Origin: Bdellovibrionales bacterium
GTDB taxonomy: Bacteria; Bdellovibrionota; Bdellovibrionia; Bdellovibrionales; UBA1609
DNA: 64,000 bases
NCBI GenBank assembly: GCA_027459485.1
Contig: DAIDIG010000011.1
Coordinates: forward strand, 23,368-87,367
Direction of reading: 5' to 3'
The position numbers were made by a program, and so were the translations under genes. Below, one piece after another: positions 9,004-17,458 of the stretch (the first letter of the stretch is position 1; each line of letters begins with the position of its first letter). The notes under the pieces were generated by a model. That model saw only the letters and a list, made by a program, of their open reading frames with translations, was not told the DNA's origin and made no database searches.

Positions 9004-10146
9004 CTAGTTCTTGCAGCCAATTCTTTTAGTAGCCAAAACGACGTCGTCATAAAGTATCGTTTGGTCTTCAGGAGCACTCGCCATGTACGAATCGTTTGCC
9101 TGATAATATGAACCGAGCAGAACCCGCTTCAGAAGAACATCGCTTGCCGAACGAAAATTGAACCCTGAAAACGGCTGTGGATTCGTATCATATTGCCCGA
9201 ATGTGAAAAACTGATCGCGCAGCCACGTGCCAAGCGGAGTGCCGGGCTCGTAGTCACCGACGAGTTGATTATTCACCCAAAACTTGAGTAGCCCGTCAGA
9301 TTGACCGAGCGTGTTTGCCTTTGTCTCAAGCTCCAAACAAACCCATTTGTCGCGCTGAAACGGGGTCTGGTTTGCCGGGTTAAATACGTTGCCATAATAA
9401 TAGGTGAAACCTTGATCGCCGGCGCAACCCGGTACGGCGGTCCCATTGTTACAGCGCCCCGAGCGCATTTGATACCAATAAACATAATCGAAAAACGTGT
9501 CGTTGCTCGAGATATCGAAGTTGTACCAAAAACCCTGATCCCCAGCTGGTACGGTATCTGCTAATCCATCGCTTTGATATGTGGGAGATCCGGCTGTGAC
9601 GCGAATCCAGTGATGGGGGTGCGCGGTGTTGCCGACGACTTGCACATACATTCGCTCGTACAATATGGGAACAGGTTGCGGCAGCGGATAGTAAACGTAA
9701 GCCGAAATGTACGGCCCAAGCGAACTGTTGAGCTGTGACTTAGTCACCGTTGTTTGCAAATAACTTGACCCACCATTTGCAACCGCCGGGTTATTCACAA
9801 TGTTGATATATGTGCCTTTGGCCCCGCCGTAATCGAGCCAGCCGTTGTATCCCGACTCGAAATTTGTGTAATTTATAACGCTCGGGTCGTTTTGAATGCC
9901 GACGTCACCCGGGTATTGCGCCGACAAATAGGCGCCCGCGCCGGTATTTTGCGGAGGCGGGGTATTGTTCGAGCTGCCCGTTGTGCTGTCGCCGGTGCTC
10001 GCACCTGTCACTGCCGAAATGCTGCTTAAATCGACCGCCGAAAAGCCTTTCGAGCAGTCTTGAAATGAGACGGCGAGAAGTGTCGACGCCCCTAACAGTG
10101 CAATCAACTTCGACAAGTTTAGGTCAACCAAATGGCGCTTATTCAC
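9004..10146 (-). CDS. Secreted lipoprotein with a polysaccharide-lyase-like jelly-roll domain
   Basis: From a GTG start at 10146 (GGGGGAG just upstream) the protein has a signal peptide ending VSFQDCSKGF, a Ser/Thr/Gly/Pro linker and a beta-rich domain. That domain has features of concanavalin-like polysaccharide lyases (ERMYVQV, HHWIRV, KWVCLELETKAN, LKFWVNNQLVGDY). It likely sits at the cell surface and may bind or cleave polysaccharide; catalytic residues cannot be assigned by eye. An in-frame ATG at 10290 would add 48 residues before the signal peptide and overlap the divergent gene, so it is rejected. It lies directly upstream of the frameshifted beta-helix gene. Confidence 0.75.
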   Translation of the reverse strand: MNKRHLVDLNLSKLIALLGASTLLAVSFQDCSKGFSAVDLSSISAVTGASTGDSTTGSSNNTPPPQNTGAGAYLSAQYPGDVGIQNDPSVINYTNFESGYNGWLDYGGAKGTYINIVNNPAVANGGSSYLQTTVTKSQLNSSLGPYISAYVYYPLPQPVPILYERMYVQVVGNTAHPHHWIRVTAGSPTYQSDGLADTVPAGDQGFWYNFDISSNDTFFDYVYWYQMRSGRCNNGTAVPGCAGDQGFTYYYGNVFNPANQTPFQRDKWVCLELETKANTLGQSDGLLKFWVNNQLVGDYEPGTPLGTWLRDQFFTFGQYDTNPQPFSGFNFRSASDVLLKRVLLGSYYQANDSYMASAPEDQTILYDDVVLATKRIGCKN

Positions 10147-10281
10147 AGGGCTCCCCCAAGAATAACTTAACTGCAATGGACGTGCCTTAATTTGTTTCAA
10201 AAAGAGATCTTTGGCAGGGGGCTCCCGCCGGTTCTTAATGGAAATTGCTAAAAGCGAACCCATTCTGTATGTTCGAGCATA

Positions 10282-11145
10282 TTGGATCATAACCTAGTTT
10301 CATCACTTATTTGGCTTGCCGAAATTGCCGGCGTCTCTTTCGCCGGTGGTATCATCGGCTCGATCAGCGGGCTTGGCGGCGGTATTGTCATCGTCCCGGT
10401 TCTTACTTTGATTATGCGCATGCCGATTCAAGAAGCGATCGGGGCCAGCATTATCTCGGTCATTGCGGTGTCGAGCGGCGCCGGTTCCGTTTACGTTCGT
10501 GATCACATCACCAATGTTCGGATCGCGATGTTCTTAGAAGTTGCGACGGCAACAGGGGCCATACTAGGTGCCGCTGTACTCGCGCCTTATATCAGTCCGA
10601 AAGTTCTCTCCATATTGTTTGGAGTCACACTTTTAACTTCGCTCATCCCGATTCTTGCCAATATCGGTGAAGAGCTCCCGAAGGACGTCAAGAACGATAA
10701 GTTGGCGTCACTTCTTCGACTCAACGGCTCTTACTACGACAAGAGGATGCGCCGTGAAGTCGACTATCAGGTTTCAGGTATCCCGCCTTCGCTGGGCATT
10801 ATGTTTTCGGCCGGCATCATTTCCGGTCTTCTTGGGATCGGTTCAGGAGTGCTCAAAGTGCTCGCCCACGAAATTTGCATGAAAGTGCCGACGAAAGTTT
10901 CGACCGCCACAAGTAATTTTATGATCGGCGTAACGGCGGCAGCCGCAGCGGGGGTCTATTTGCACAACGGTCTTGTTTTACCTTACCTCGTCGTACCCGT
11001 TGCGACATCCGTTCTCGCCGGCGCGTTTTTAGGCACAAAATTAATGGAAAACATGAGTAACTCGGGAGTCCGAAAAGTTTTTGCCATCGCGCTCGGCGTG
11101 ATCGGACTGCAAATGCTCTTGAAAGGGCTCGGCTTCAATTTATGA
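10282..11145 (+). CDS. TSUP-family (TauE/SafE) membrane transporter
   Basis: Integral membrane protein of 287 residues with about eight hydrophobic segments in two repeats. Each repeat carries the family's glycine-rich start (GGIIGSISGLGGGIVIVPVL and SAGIISGLLGIGSGVLKV). TSUP proteins export or import small sulfur or carboxylate anions such as sulfite or sulfoacetate; the substrate here is unknown. The start appears to be TTG at 10282, with only a weak ribosome-binding site. The next gene overlaps its stop by 4 bases. Confidence 0.85.
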   Translation: MDHNLVSSLIWLAEIAGVSFAGGIIGSISGLGGGIVIVPVLTLIMRMPIQEAIGASIISVIAVSSGAGSVYVRDHITNVRIAMFLEVATATGAILGAAVLAPYISPKVLSILFGVTLLTSLIPILANIGEELPKDVKNDKLASLLRLNGSYYDKRMRREVDYQVSGIPPSLGIMFSAGIISGLLGIGSGVLKVLAHEICMKVPTKVSTATSNFMIGVTAAAAAGVYLHNGLVLPYLVVPVATSVLAGAFLGTKLMENMSNSGVRKVFAIALGVIGLQMLLKGLGFNL

Positions 11146-11513
11146 ACAATTCGGTCGATGAGTCGATTATTCAAGATGCCGCCAGTTGGGTGTTACGAAT
11201 CGGCGTGATCTCAAGCGTTGTCGTCATGTTCGCTGGCCTTGTGATTTGCTTTTTGCACGGCACGCCGACAGTTCATGAAATGAAGAGTGTTCGATTTAAC
11301 GATCATTTCGACGCGCTCCTCAAGGGCATGCTTCACGGCGACGGCCTCAGCACCATTCAGATTGGGATTTTGCTCTTGATCTTCACACCCATCGTGCGCG
11401 TGGCCGTCTCAATGGTGCTATTTTGGGTAGCGGATAAAGATTTTTTGTACACGGCCATCACGTTTGTGGTGTTAATGCTGACCTTGACGGCTCTTCTGTT
11501 TTTGCATCAATAA
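11142..11513 (+). CDS. DUF1634 membrane protein, partner of the TSUP transporter
   Basis: Small protein of 123 residues with three hydrophobic segments (about 17-40, 66-90 and 100-121). It matches the DUF1634 family, which is regularly found beside TSUP transporters and may be a subunit. Its ATG overlaps the upstream stop (ATGA), so the two genes are translationally coupled. The molecular role is not known. Confidence 0.78.
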   Translation: MNNSVDESIIQDAASWVLRIGVISSVVVMFAGLVICFLHGTPTVHEMKSVRFNDHFDALLKGMLHGDGLSTIQIGILLLIFTPIVRVAVSMVLFWVADKDFLYTAITFVVLMLTLTALLFLHQ

Positions 11514-11555
11514 ACTCCCCTGTCTTTGACCCGCCGGTTTTGCTAAAGTAGCGCG

Positions 11556-12833
11556 ATGAGCATTTCGTCGTCTTTCGGTCGCGCCCTTAAACATAGAAAT
11601 TATCGTTTGTACTTTACCGGTCAGAGCATTTCGCTCATTGGCACTTGGCTTACTCGCGTCGCGACAAGTTGGCTGGTTTATCGTCTCACAAAGTCGGCGT
11701 TTCTTCTGGGTTTCGTAAGTTTTGCCGGGCAGATCCCGATGTTTTTATTTGCTTCAATTGCAGGCGTTTGGATTGATCGCTGGAACCGTCACCGAATTTT
11801 GATCATCACCCAAATTTTAGCGATGATCCAGTCCGCTCTTCTTGCGATTTTTACGATCAGCGGAAAAATCACCATTGTGGACGTGATCGTGCTCAGCATT
11901 TTTCAAGGCTTCATCAACACCTTCGACATGCCGACACGGCAGGCATTCGTAATTGAAATGGTGGAGTCGCGCGAAGATTTGCCGAATGCGATTGCGCTCA
12001 ACTCCTCGATGGTGAACATGGCCCGGTTGATTGGGCCGTCGTTCGCCGGCATTCTTATTGCGACAACGGGTGAAGGCGGTTGTTTTGCGATCGATGCTCT
12101 CAGTTATATCGCCGTGATCGCGTCGCTTTTCATGATGCGGCTCAAGCCGTCGACGGGCAAAGAGCGTGAGCGAAAGCTGATGTGGCGGGAGTTAGCCGAC
12201 GGTTTTCGCTACGCCATCAACTTCCGCCCAGTACTCATCATATTGACCATGCTAGGCCTCGTGAGTTTCATGGGCTTGCCGTACATGGTGTTGCTGCCTG
12301 TGATTGTCTCAAAACAGCTCCATCAGGGCGCCGCACTACTCGGCTACCTCACGGCCGTCGCCGGGCTCGGCGCTCTTGTGGGAGTGTTGTATTTGGCTTC
12401 GCGAAAATCCGTATTGGGTCTCGGCCGCGTTATTTCATATTCGACAGCCATTTTAGGCGTGGGCCTCATGTGCTTTTCACTTTCGCATTGGCCGCTTGTC
12501 TCGACGTTTTTCGTATTCTTCACGGGTCTCGGGCTCATGGTTCAACTTGCGGCGGGCAACACGATTTTGCAAACCATTGTTGAAGAAGACAAACGCGGCC
12601 GCGTAATGAGTCTTTACACCATGGCCGTCGCGGGGATGGTCCCATTCGGCAGTTTGTTCAGCGGAGTTGTCGCCAAATATCTCGGCGCCCCCGCGACCTT
12701 ATTTATCGGCGGCTTTTCTTGCGCCGTGGGCGCGTTCGTTTTTTATCGATTACTACCCTCGCTCGGACAAAAAATCCGCCCCATTTATCGTGAGCTCGGT
12801 ATATTGCCGCCGCTCGAAAGCGAACTGAACTAG
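11556..12833 (+). CDS. MFS transporter, EntS-like
   Basis: Membrane exporter of 425 residues with about twelve hydrophobic segments. It has the features of the MFS_3/EntS group: FTGQSISLIGTWLTRVATSWLVY at the start, WIDRWNRHRILI after helix 2 and NTFDMPTRQAFVIEMV in helix 5. Proteins of this group export siderophores or drugs, or have unknown substrates. No siderophore genes are nearby. It follows the TSUP pair by 42 bases on the same strand. Confidence 0.88.
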   Translation: MSISSSFGRALKHRNYRLYFTGQSISLIGTWLTRVATSWLVYRLTKSAFLLGFVSFAGQIPMFLFASIAGVWIDRWNRHRILIITQILAMIQSALLAIFTISGKITIVDVIVLSIFQGFINTFDMPTRQAFVIEMVESREDLPNAIALNSSMVNMARLIGPSFAGILIATTGEGGCFAIDALSYIAVIASLFMMRLKPSTGKERERKLMWRELADGFRYAINFRPVLIILTMLGLVSFMGLPYMVLLPVIVSKQLHQGAALLGYLTAVAGLGALVGVLYLASRKSVLGLGRVISYSTAILGVGLMCFSLSHWPLVSTFFVFFTGLGLMVQLAAGNTILQTIVEEDKRGRVMSLYTMAVAGMVPFGSLFSGVVAKYLGAPATLFIGGFSCAVGAFVFYRLLPSLGQKIRPIYRELGILPPLESELN

Positions 12834-12955
12834 TGTCGCACCGAAGGGCATAGCCGAAGGGCGGGCTCTGGGTCGAGTCCAGGCCACAGTCGAGTGAAGT
12901 TCAAGTACATTTAAGGTGTCGAAAGATTTGTAAAATTGCAACGTGGTGGGGTGTT

Positions 12956-14758
12956 ATGTCGCTTCGACAAAAGCTAATCATCTTTACTTTAATCATTAGC
13001 ATCGGTTCGCTTGCGCTTTTCGGTTTTGTCGCCCTGAATGACTTTCGCCATGACAAAGTTGCCTATGTATTGGATTCGAACACGCAGGCGGCGATTCACG
13101 GTGCGGAAATTATAAACTTGCTTCTCACGAATCGTTTAAAATCACTCGCCCCGTTGGTTGCTCAGATCAATCAACAAACGGGAATAAGCCCGCAAATGGC
13201 CACTGCATTTTCAAATATCCCCGAATTGCAAGGCATCGCCCTGAGAAAAGCAAATGAACCTGCTTCACCGAAACTGGAATGGTCGCGAACCCCGAATTTA
13301 TTCGACGCTCAATTACCAAATTTATCGGCAAGCAATGTGTACATCGAGCAAGTCCCGGGGTCGGAGTTTTGGCGGCTCACGACCGAGCTGAATGATCAAT
13401 CCGGCTTTGTACTTGAAACCGTCTGGAACGATAAACCGTTTTCGTTCATTCGAGACAACACGGGGGTGCAAGATTATTTTGTGCTTGGCCCGCATAGCCA
13501 GATCTTGATCGCGCCGACGAACCCGCAGTTCACGCGCCACCCTGATTTCTCCGGTATTTCGTTTGCGAGCGAATTAGGCCCGCTGTCGGTGAAAACCGAA
13601 TCGCTCAGAGTTCAGGGTGAAGATTGGTTGATCGGCATTTCACGATTGGCGGTCGGTAACCTCTACATCATTGCCGGCACCCCGAGAAAAGTCGCATTTC
13701 TCGCCACCCAGAAGCTGGAACTCAAAACCGTATTGTTCTCTATCTTCTTGGTATTTCTGATCATCGCGATTAGCCTTTTCAGTACAGGCCGAATCACGCG
13801 AACGCTCACTGACCTATCAGCTGCAACGCTCAAAATTTCGCACGGTGATTTCAATCTGCATGTCGAACAGCGCGACCGGACCGAAATCGGCATTCTCGCC
13901 GGGCGATTTAATGCCATGGCGAGCGAGATCAAACGTTTGCTCGCGGAAACAGCCGAGAAGGCTCGCATGGCGAACGAACTGCGCACAGCAAAAGCCGTGC
14001 AGGAGCAACTCTTCCCCGCCGGCAATCTAAAAACTCCAGAAATTGAAATAGAAGGCTATTACGAATCGGCGTCAGAGTGTTCGGGCGACTGGTGGTTTTA
14101 TCAGGATTTTCCCGATAACGTGCTTTTTTGTATCGGCGACGTCACCGGCCACGGCGCCCCGGCGGCTCTTATGACAAGTGCGGCCCGAAGCGCATTCGCC
14201 ACATTGATGCATATTCCGAATCAAAAGCTGTCCGATCTCATGATGTACATCAACGAAGCGCTTTATTCGATGTCGAGAGGCGCAACCACGATGACGTTTT
14301 TCTTGGGGCGCTACCGTAAAACTGACGGAGTGGTTGAGTACTGCAACGCGAGTCACCACCCCGCTGTTTACATGCCCTATAAAGAAAATTTACAAAAGCA
14401 GGATCTCGCCTTTCTTGATGTCCCGCCAGGGCCAGCATTCGCAAGTCTACCGGACTCCAAATACAAAGAGGGGCAATTTCAACTTCAACCTGGCGACGCA
14501 CTCTTTTTGTATACCGATGGAATTCTCGAGATGCAAAACTCTAAAAACGTAATGTTCGGCGAGCGCCGCCTATTCAAGTCGCTCGTCTCAGTGGGCTTAC
14601 AACGTCACGCCATTATCACGACGGTCATTTCAGACTTTCGCGAATTTCATGGTGGGCAAACCTTGCAAGATGACTGTACGCTTCTCGTCGTCCGCCGGCC
14701 GATGCCTGAGTTGTCGGCTGTGGTGAATGAAACGCCGGCTACTACAAACGTGTTTTGA
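12956..14758 (+). CDS. Membrane PP2C-type protein phosphatase (SpoIIE/RsbU-like) with HAMP domain
   Basis: A 600-residue signalling protein. A first membrane helix (about 6-26) is followed by a periplasmic sensor region to about 255, a second helix (about 258-280), a HAMP domain and a short coiled coil. The C-terminal PP2C domain (about 350-585) has the metal-binding CIGDVTGHGAPAALMTS and DDCTLLVV motifs. Such proteins dephosphorylate anti-anti-sigma factors in partner-switching pathways. No STAS-domain or RsbW-type partner is nearby, so its target is unknown. Preceded by a GGTGGGG ribosome-binding site. Confidence 0.9.
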   Translation: MSLRQKLIIFTLIISIGSLALFGFVALNDFRHDKVAYVLDSNTQAAIHGAEIINLLLTNRLKSLAPLVAQINQQTGISPQMATAFSNIPELQGIALRKANEPASPKLEWSRTPNLFDAQLPNLSASNVYIEQVPGSEFWRLTTELNDQSGFVLETVWNDKPFSFIRDNTGVQDYFVLGPHSQILIAPTNPQFTRHPDFSGISFASELGPLSVKTESLRVQGEDWLIGISRLAVGNLYIIAGTPRKVAFLATQKLELKTVLFSIFLVFLIIAISLFSTGRITRTLTDLSAATLKISHGDFNLHVEQRDRTEIGILAGRFNAMASEIKRLLAETAEKARMANELRTAKAVQEQLFPAGNLKTPEIEIEGYYESASECSGDWWFYQDFPDNVLFCIGDVTGHGAPAALMTSAARSAFATLMHIPNQKLSDLMMYINEALYSMSRGATTMTFFLGRYRKTDGVVEYCNASHHPAVYMPYKENLQKQDLAFLDVPPGPAFASLPDSKYKEGQFQLQPGDALFLYTDGILEMQNSKNVMFGERRLFKSLVSVGLQRHAIITTVISDFREFHGGQTLQDDCTLLVVRRPMPELSAVVNETPATTNVF

Positions 14759-15902
14759 TACCGAGCGGGTGAATACCCAAGACAAGAAGCCCGGCGCCGC
14801 TGACGTAATTGTATGCAAAATTCGAATTTAAATAACGGCCGTCGAGCTCCCGGTAAAAGGCGTCGGCTTCGACACCCCAGTACCAATTGCGCGTGAACAT
14901 GCGACCATACATGAAACGCGCGCCTGTCAAAAACGCAAAATTCGGTTGAAACGGCGACGAGCTAATCAAATAGCCGAACTGAAAATGCGTACGAAAGAAC
15001 CACTGCCGTTCCGAATCGAACGTGTACTCGGCCCCAACTCGCGCATATAAATTGTGTAAATTCACGAGCGTCGACGTCGATGAACTTGTGTAATCAAAAA
15101 GTGGCAAGTCCTCATAATCAAGCGCCATGTAAACTTGTGGAATCACCCGAAACGGCCTATTAAAAAAAACTTCATCGCGCGGGCTTAGGTTTCGACCGAT
15201 GCCGAGCGTGAAATCCGATTGCGTGCGTTGATCGGGGGCACCCGAACTGATGGTGCTGCCGCTTTGGCGCCCAAAGTATTCGGCTAAAAAATAATATTTT
15301 GGCCGCCATCCGTAGCGCAGACGAATCTGATATTGCGGTAGCCCCCCGGCTGAAGTACTGTTGCTCGAGCTAAACCCTTGGTTTGAATCCTGATGCCCAA
15401 ATACACTATCAAGGCTCGACCCCGCTAGAACTTCAACATTTAAGCCGCGATACCGGTTAATGACTCGCCCGGCTTCTAAGCGGGCGAGCACCGGCATGTC
15501 GAGGTGTACTAGAACCTCTCGCTTGTTACCACCTGCATCGATGACCCAAAGATGCAAAGTCACCGGCTCATTCGGTACTTCGGCTGTGACGTACGCGATT
15601 TGAAATGCTTCACCGGCGCGTAAAAATCTTCTATGCGGAGTAACGACTTTGAGTGCGCGTATGTTTTCAATGTCGGGTTCGGCATTCGGCGGGTAAACGT
15701 CAATCTGACGGTCAACCCACACCAAAGCTCGAACGGGCGCCCTGACCTTTAAAAGCAACCGAGAAAGATCGGTATGCGGCACCTCAAAGACATCTTTGAT
15801 ATCGACGCGAACACCTTGAAACGATTCTCGCGAAAGATTTTCGCCGGCATGGGAATATCTCGATGCGAACAACAGGAGTGCTACTAAGAAGAAATTCAAC
15901 AT
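14742..15902 (-). CDS. Exported protein, probably outer-membrane beta-barrel; function unknown
   Basis: No family was recognised. From ATG 15902 (CAGG 5 bases upstream) there is a clear signal peptide (NFFLVALLLFASRYSHA). An N-terminal beta-rich region to about residue 160 precedes a part with alternating aromatic and polar strands (IRLRYGWRPKYYFLAEYFG, WFFRTHFQFGYLI, WYWGVEADAFYREL). That pattern is typical of outer-membrane barrels, although the last residue is not aromatic. It converges on the SpoIIE-type gene with a 17-base overlap. An in-frame TTG at 15914 is an alternative start. Confidence 0.7.
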   Translation of the reverse strand: MLNFFLVALLLFASRYSHAGENLSRESFQGVRVDIKDVFEVPHTDLSRLLLKVRAPVRALVWVDRQIDVYPPNAEPDIENIRALKVVTPHRRFLRAGEAFQIAYVTAEVPNEPVTLHLWVIDAGGNKREVLVHLDMPVLARLEAGRVINRYRGLNVEVLAGSSLDSVFGHQDSNQGFSSSNSTSAGGLPQYQIRLRYGWRPKYYFLAEYFGRQSGSTISSGAPDQRTQSDFTLGIGRNLSPRDEVFFNRPFRVIPQVYMALDYEDLPLFDYTSSSTSTLVNLHNLYARVGAEYTFDSERQWFFRTHFQFGYLISSSPFQPNFAFLTGARFMYGRMFTRNWYWGVEADAFYRELDGRYLNSNFAYNYVSGAGLLVLGIHPLGIKTRL

Positions 15903-15979
15903 TCGCACCTGCAAATTCTTTCATTTGTGCTCAGCGAACGCAAGCTTGCTGTTTACCATTATGATGCTTACAATTGTCT

Positions 15980-16657
15980 ATGCAAAAATCTTTTCGCTAC
16001 TACGACATGGTCATGGCGGCTTTTGTGACCATTCTACTTTGTTCAAACCTTATCGGCGCGGCGAAAGTATGCACCGTTGGTGGCCTTACTTTCGGCGCAG
16101 GTGTGTTATTCTTCCCGATTAGTTACATCTTTGGCGATATTCTCACAGAAGTGTACGGGTATGCACGTTCGAGAAAAGTCGTTTGGGTAGGTTTCGCCGC
16201 CATGGGTTTTGCCAGCTTTATGGCATGGATTATTTTAATATTGCCGCCGGCTCCGGGTTGGCCCTATCAGAAGGTTTATGAAACTGCGTTTGGCAACACG
16301 CCTCGAATAGTCATCGCGTCACTGGCCGCCTATTTCGCCGGTGAGTTCGCCAACTCCTACACTCTTGCGAAAATGAAAATCTGGACGAGCGGTCGCCTTT
16401 TGTGGACACGCACCGTCGGCTCAACGATCATCGGTGAATTCGTGGACTCAATGATTTTTTATCCGCTCGCATTTCTAGGTATATGGACCCCGCATCTTGT
16501 CGTCGAGGTTCTCTTTACTAATTACGCACTCAAAGTTTTGTGGGAAGTTCTTATGACCCCGGTAACTTATAAAATCGTCGGTTTTCTCAAAGCGAAGGAA
16601 CACGAAGATTATTACGACTACGATACCGATTTTAACCCATTCACTCTAAAAACCTGA
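15980..16657 (+). CDS. Queuosine precursor transporter (YhhQ/DUF165 family)
   Basis: Membrane protein of 225 residues with about six hydrophobic segments. It matches the YhhQ family, which imports preQ0/preQ1 for queuosine modification of tRNA. Typical family features are LLCSNLIGAAK, FFPISYIFGDILTEVYGYARSR and the late GEFVDSMIFYPLAF segment. ATG 15980 is preferred; TTG 15974 is also in frame. No strong ribosome-binding site is seen. It heads a run of same-strand genes with the PAP2 phosphatase 4 bases downstream. Confidence 0.88.
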   Translation: MQKSFRYYDMVMAAFVTILLCSNLIGAAKVCTVGGLTFGAGVLFFPISYIFGDILTEVYGYARSRKVVWVGFAAMGFASFMAWIILILPPAPGWPYQKVYETAFGNTPRIVIASLAAYFAGEFANSYTLAKMKIWTSGRLLWTRTVGSTIIGEFVDSMIFYPLAFLGIWTPHLVVEVLFTNYALKVLWEVLMTPVTYKIVGFLKAKEHEDYYDYDTDFNPFTLKT

Positions 16658-16661
16658 AGTC

Positions 16662-17432
16662 GTGCGCATCTGGTTCATTTCACTCTTCTTGGTACTGTTT
16701 ACATATAAGAGCTTTGCTAGCCAACAGCCGTCGGACGGAGGAATTCAAGATGAAAATTTTTGGCAGGGGGTGGGTCGCGATCTTGCGTCACCCGTGACCA
16801 CTTCTGCATCTGAGGTCCTTTGGCCGGGGTTAGGCGTTGAAAGCGTTTTACTTCTCACGCAATCGCAGTTTTCGGATAAAATTCAACCGCAAATTGCGCG
16901 AGAGCAGCCGCTCGGTTCGACATCGAATTTCGGCAACATTATGGGCAAGCTTGTACCGAACGCACTTTATGCCGGCGGCATGCTCGGGTACTACGAGTGG
17001 AGTGGTTCGTCGCTGGCTCTCAGACGCGCGATTTTGATGTTCAAGGCGACATTGTACGCCGGGCTAGTGACAGATTCGCTGAAAGTCATCACGCGCGAAC
17101 GGCGGCCGAACGGCTCAAGTGATCTTGCGTCCTTCCCGTCAGGCCATACGACTGTTGCCTTTGCCTTCGCGTCCGTCGTCGGAGCCGAGCACGCATGGTA
17201 TTACGGTGTTGGCGCATACGCGCTGGCATCTTTTGTCGGCTTTAGCCGCATGAATGATAACAAGCATTACCTCCATGACGTCGCGGCAGGCGCTCTTATC
17301 GGCACTGTTTACGGCCTCGGTCTATACAATCGCGATATTGAAAAAAATGGCTCGACTAAGATCCATCATGTCTCGCTGGTACCGGTTGTGACCCCTGACG
17401 TTTCATACTTAGATGTGAGCTTTGACTACTGA
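16662..17432 (+). CDS. PAP2-family membrane-associated phosphatase
   Basis: A 256-residue exported protein with a signal peptide (IWFISLFLVLFTYKSFA) and the three PAP2 motifs: KVITRERRP, FPSGHTTV and SRMNDNKHYLHD. These fit KX6RP, PSGH and SRX5HX3D. The family removes phosphate from lipid phosphates such as phosphatidic acid or undecaprenyl pyrophosphate at the periplasmic face; the substrate is not evident here. The start is GTG at 16662. It follows the transporter gene by 4 bases. Confidence 0.85.
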   Translation: MRIWFISLFLVLFTYKSFASQQPSDGGIQDENFWQGVGRDLASPVTTSASEVLWPGLGVESVLLLTQSQFSDKIQPQIAREQPLGSTSNFGNIMGKLVPNALYAGGMLGYYEWSGSSLALRRAILMFKATLYAGLVTDSLKVITRERRPNGSSDLASFPSGHTTVAFAFASVVGAEHAWYYGVGAYALASFVGFSRMNDNKHYLHDVAAGALIGTVYGLGLYNRDIEKNGSTKIHHVSLVPVVTPDVSYLDVSFDY

Positions 17433-17458
17433 GCGCACGCTTTTATAATTAAGAAAAG

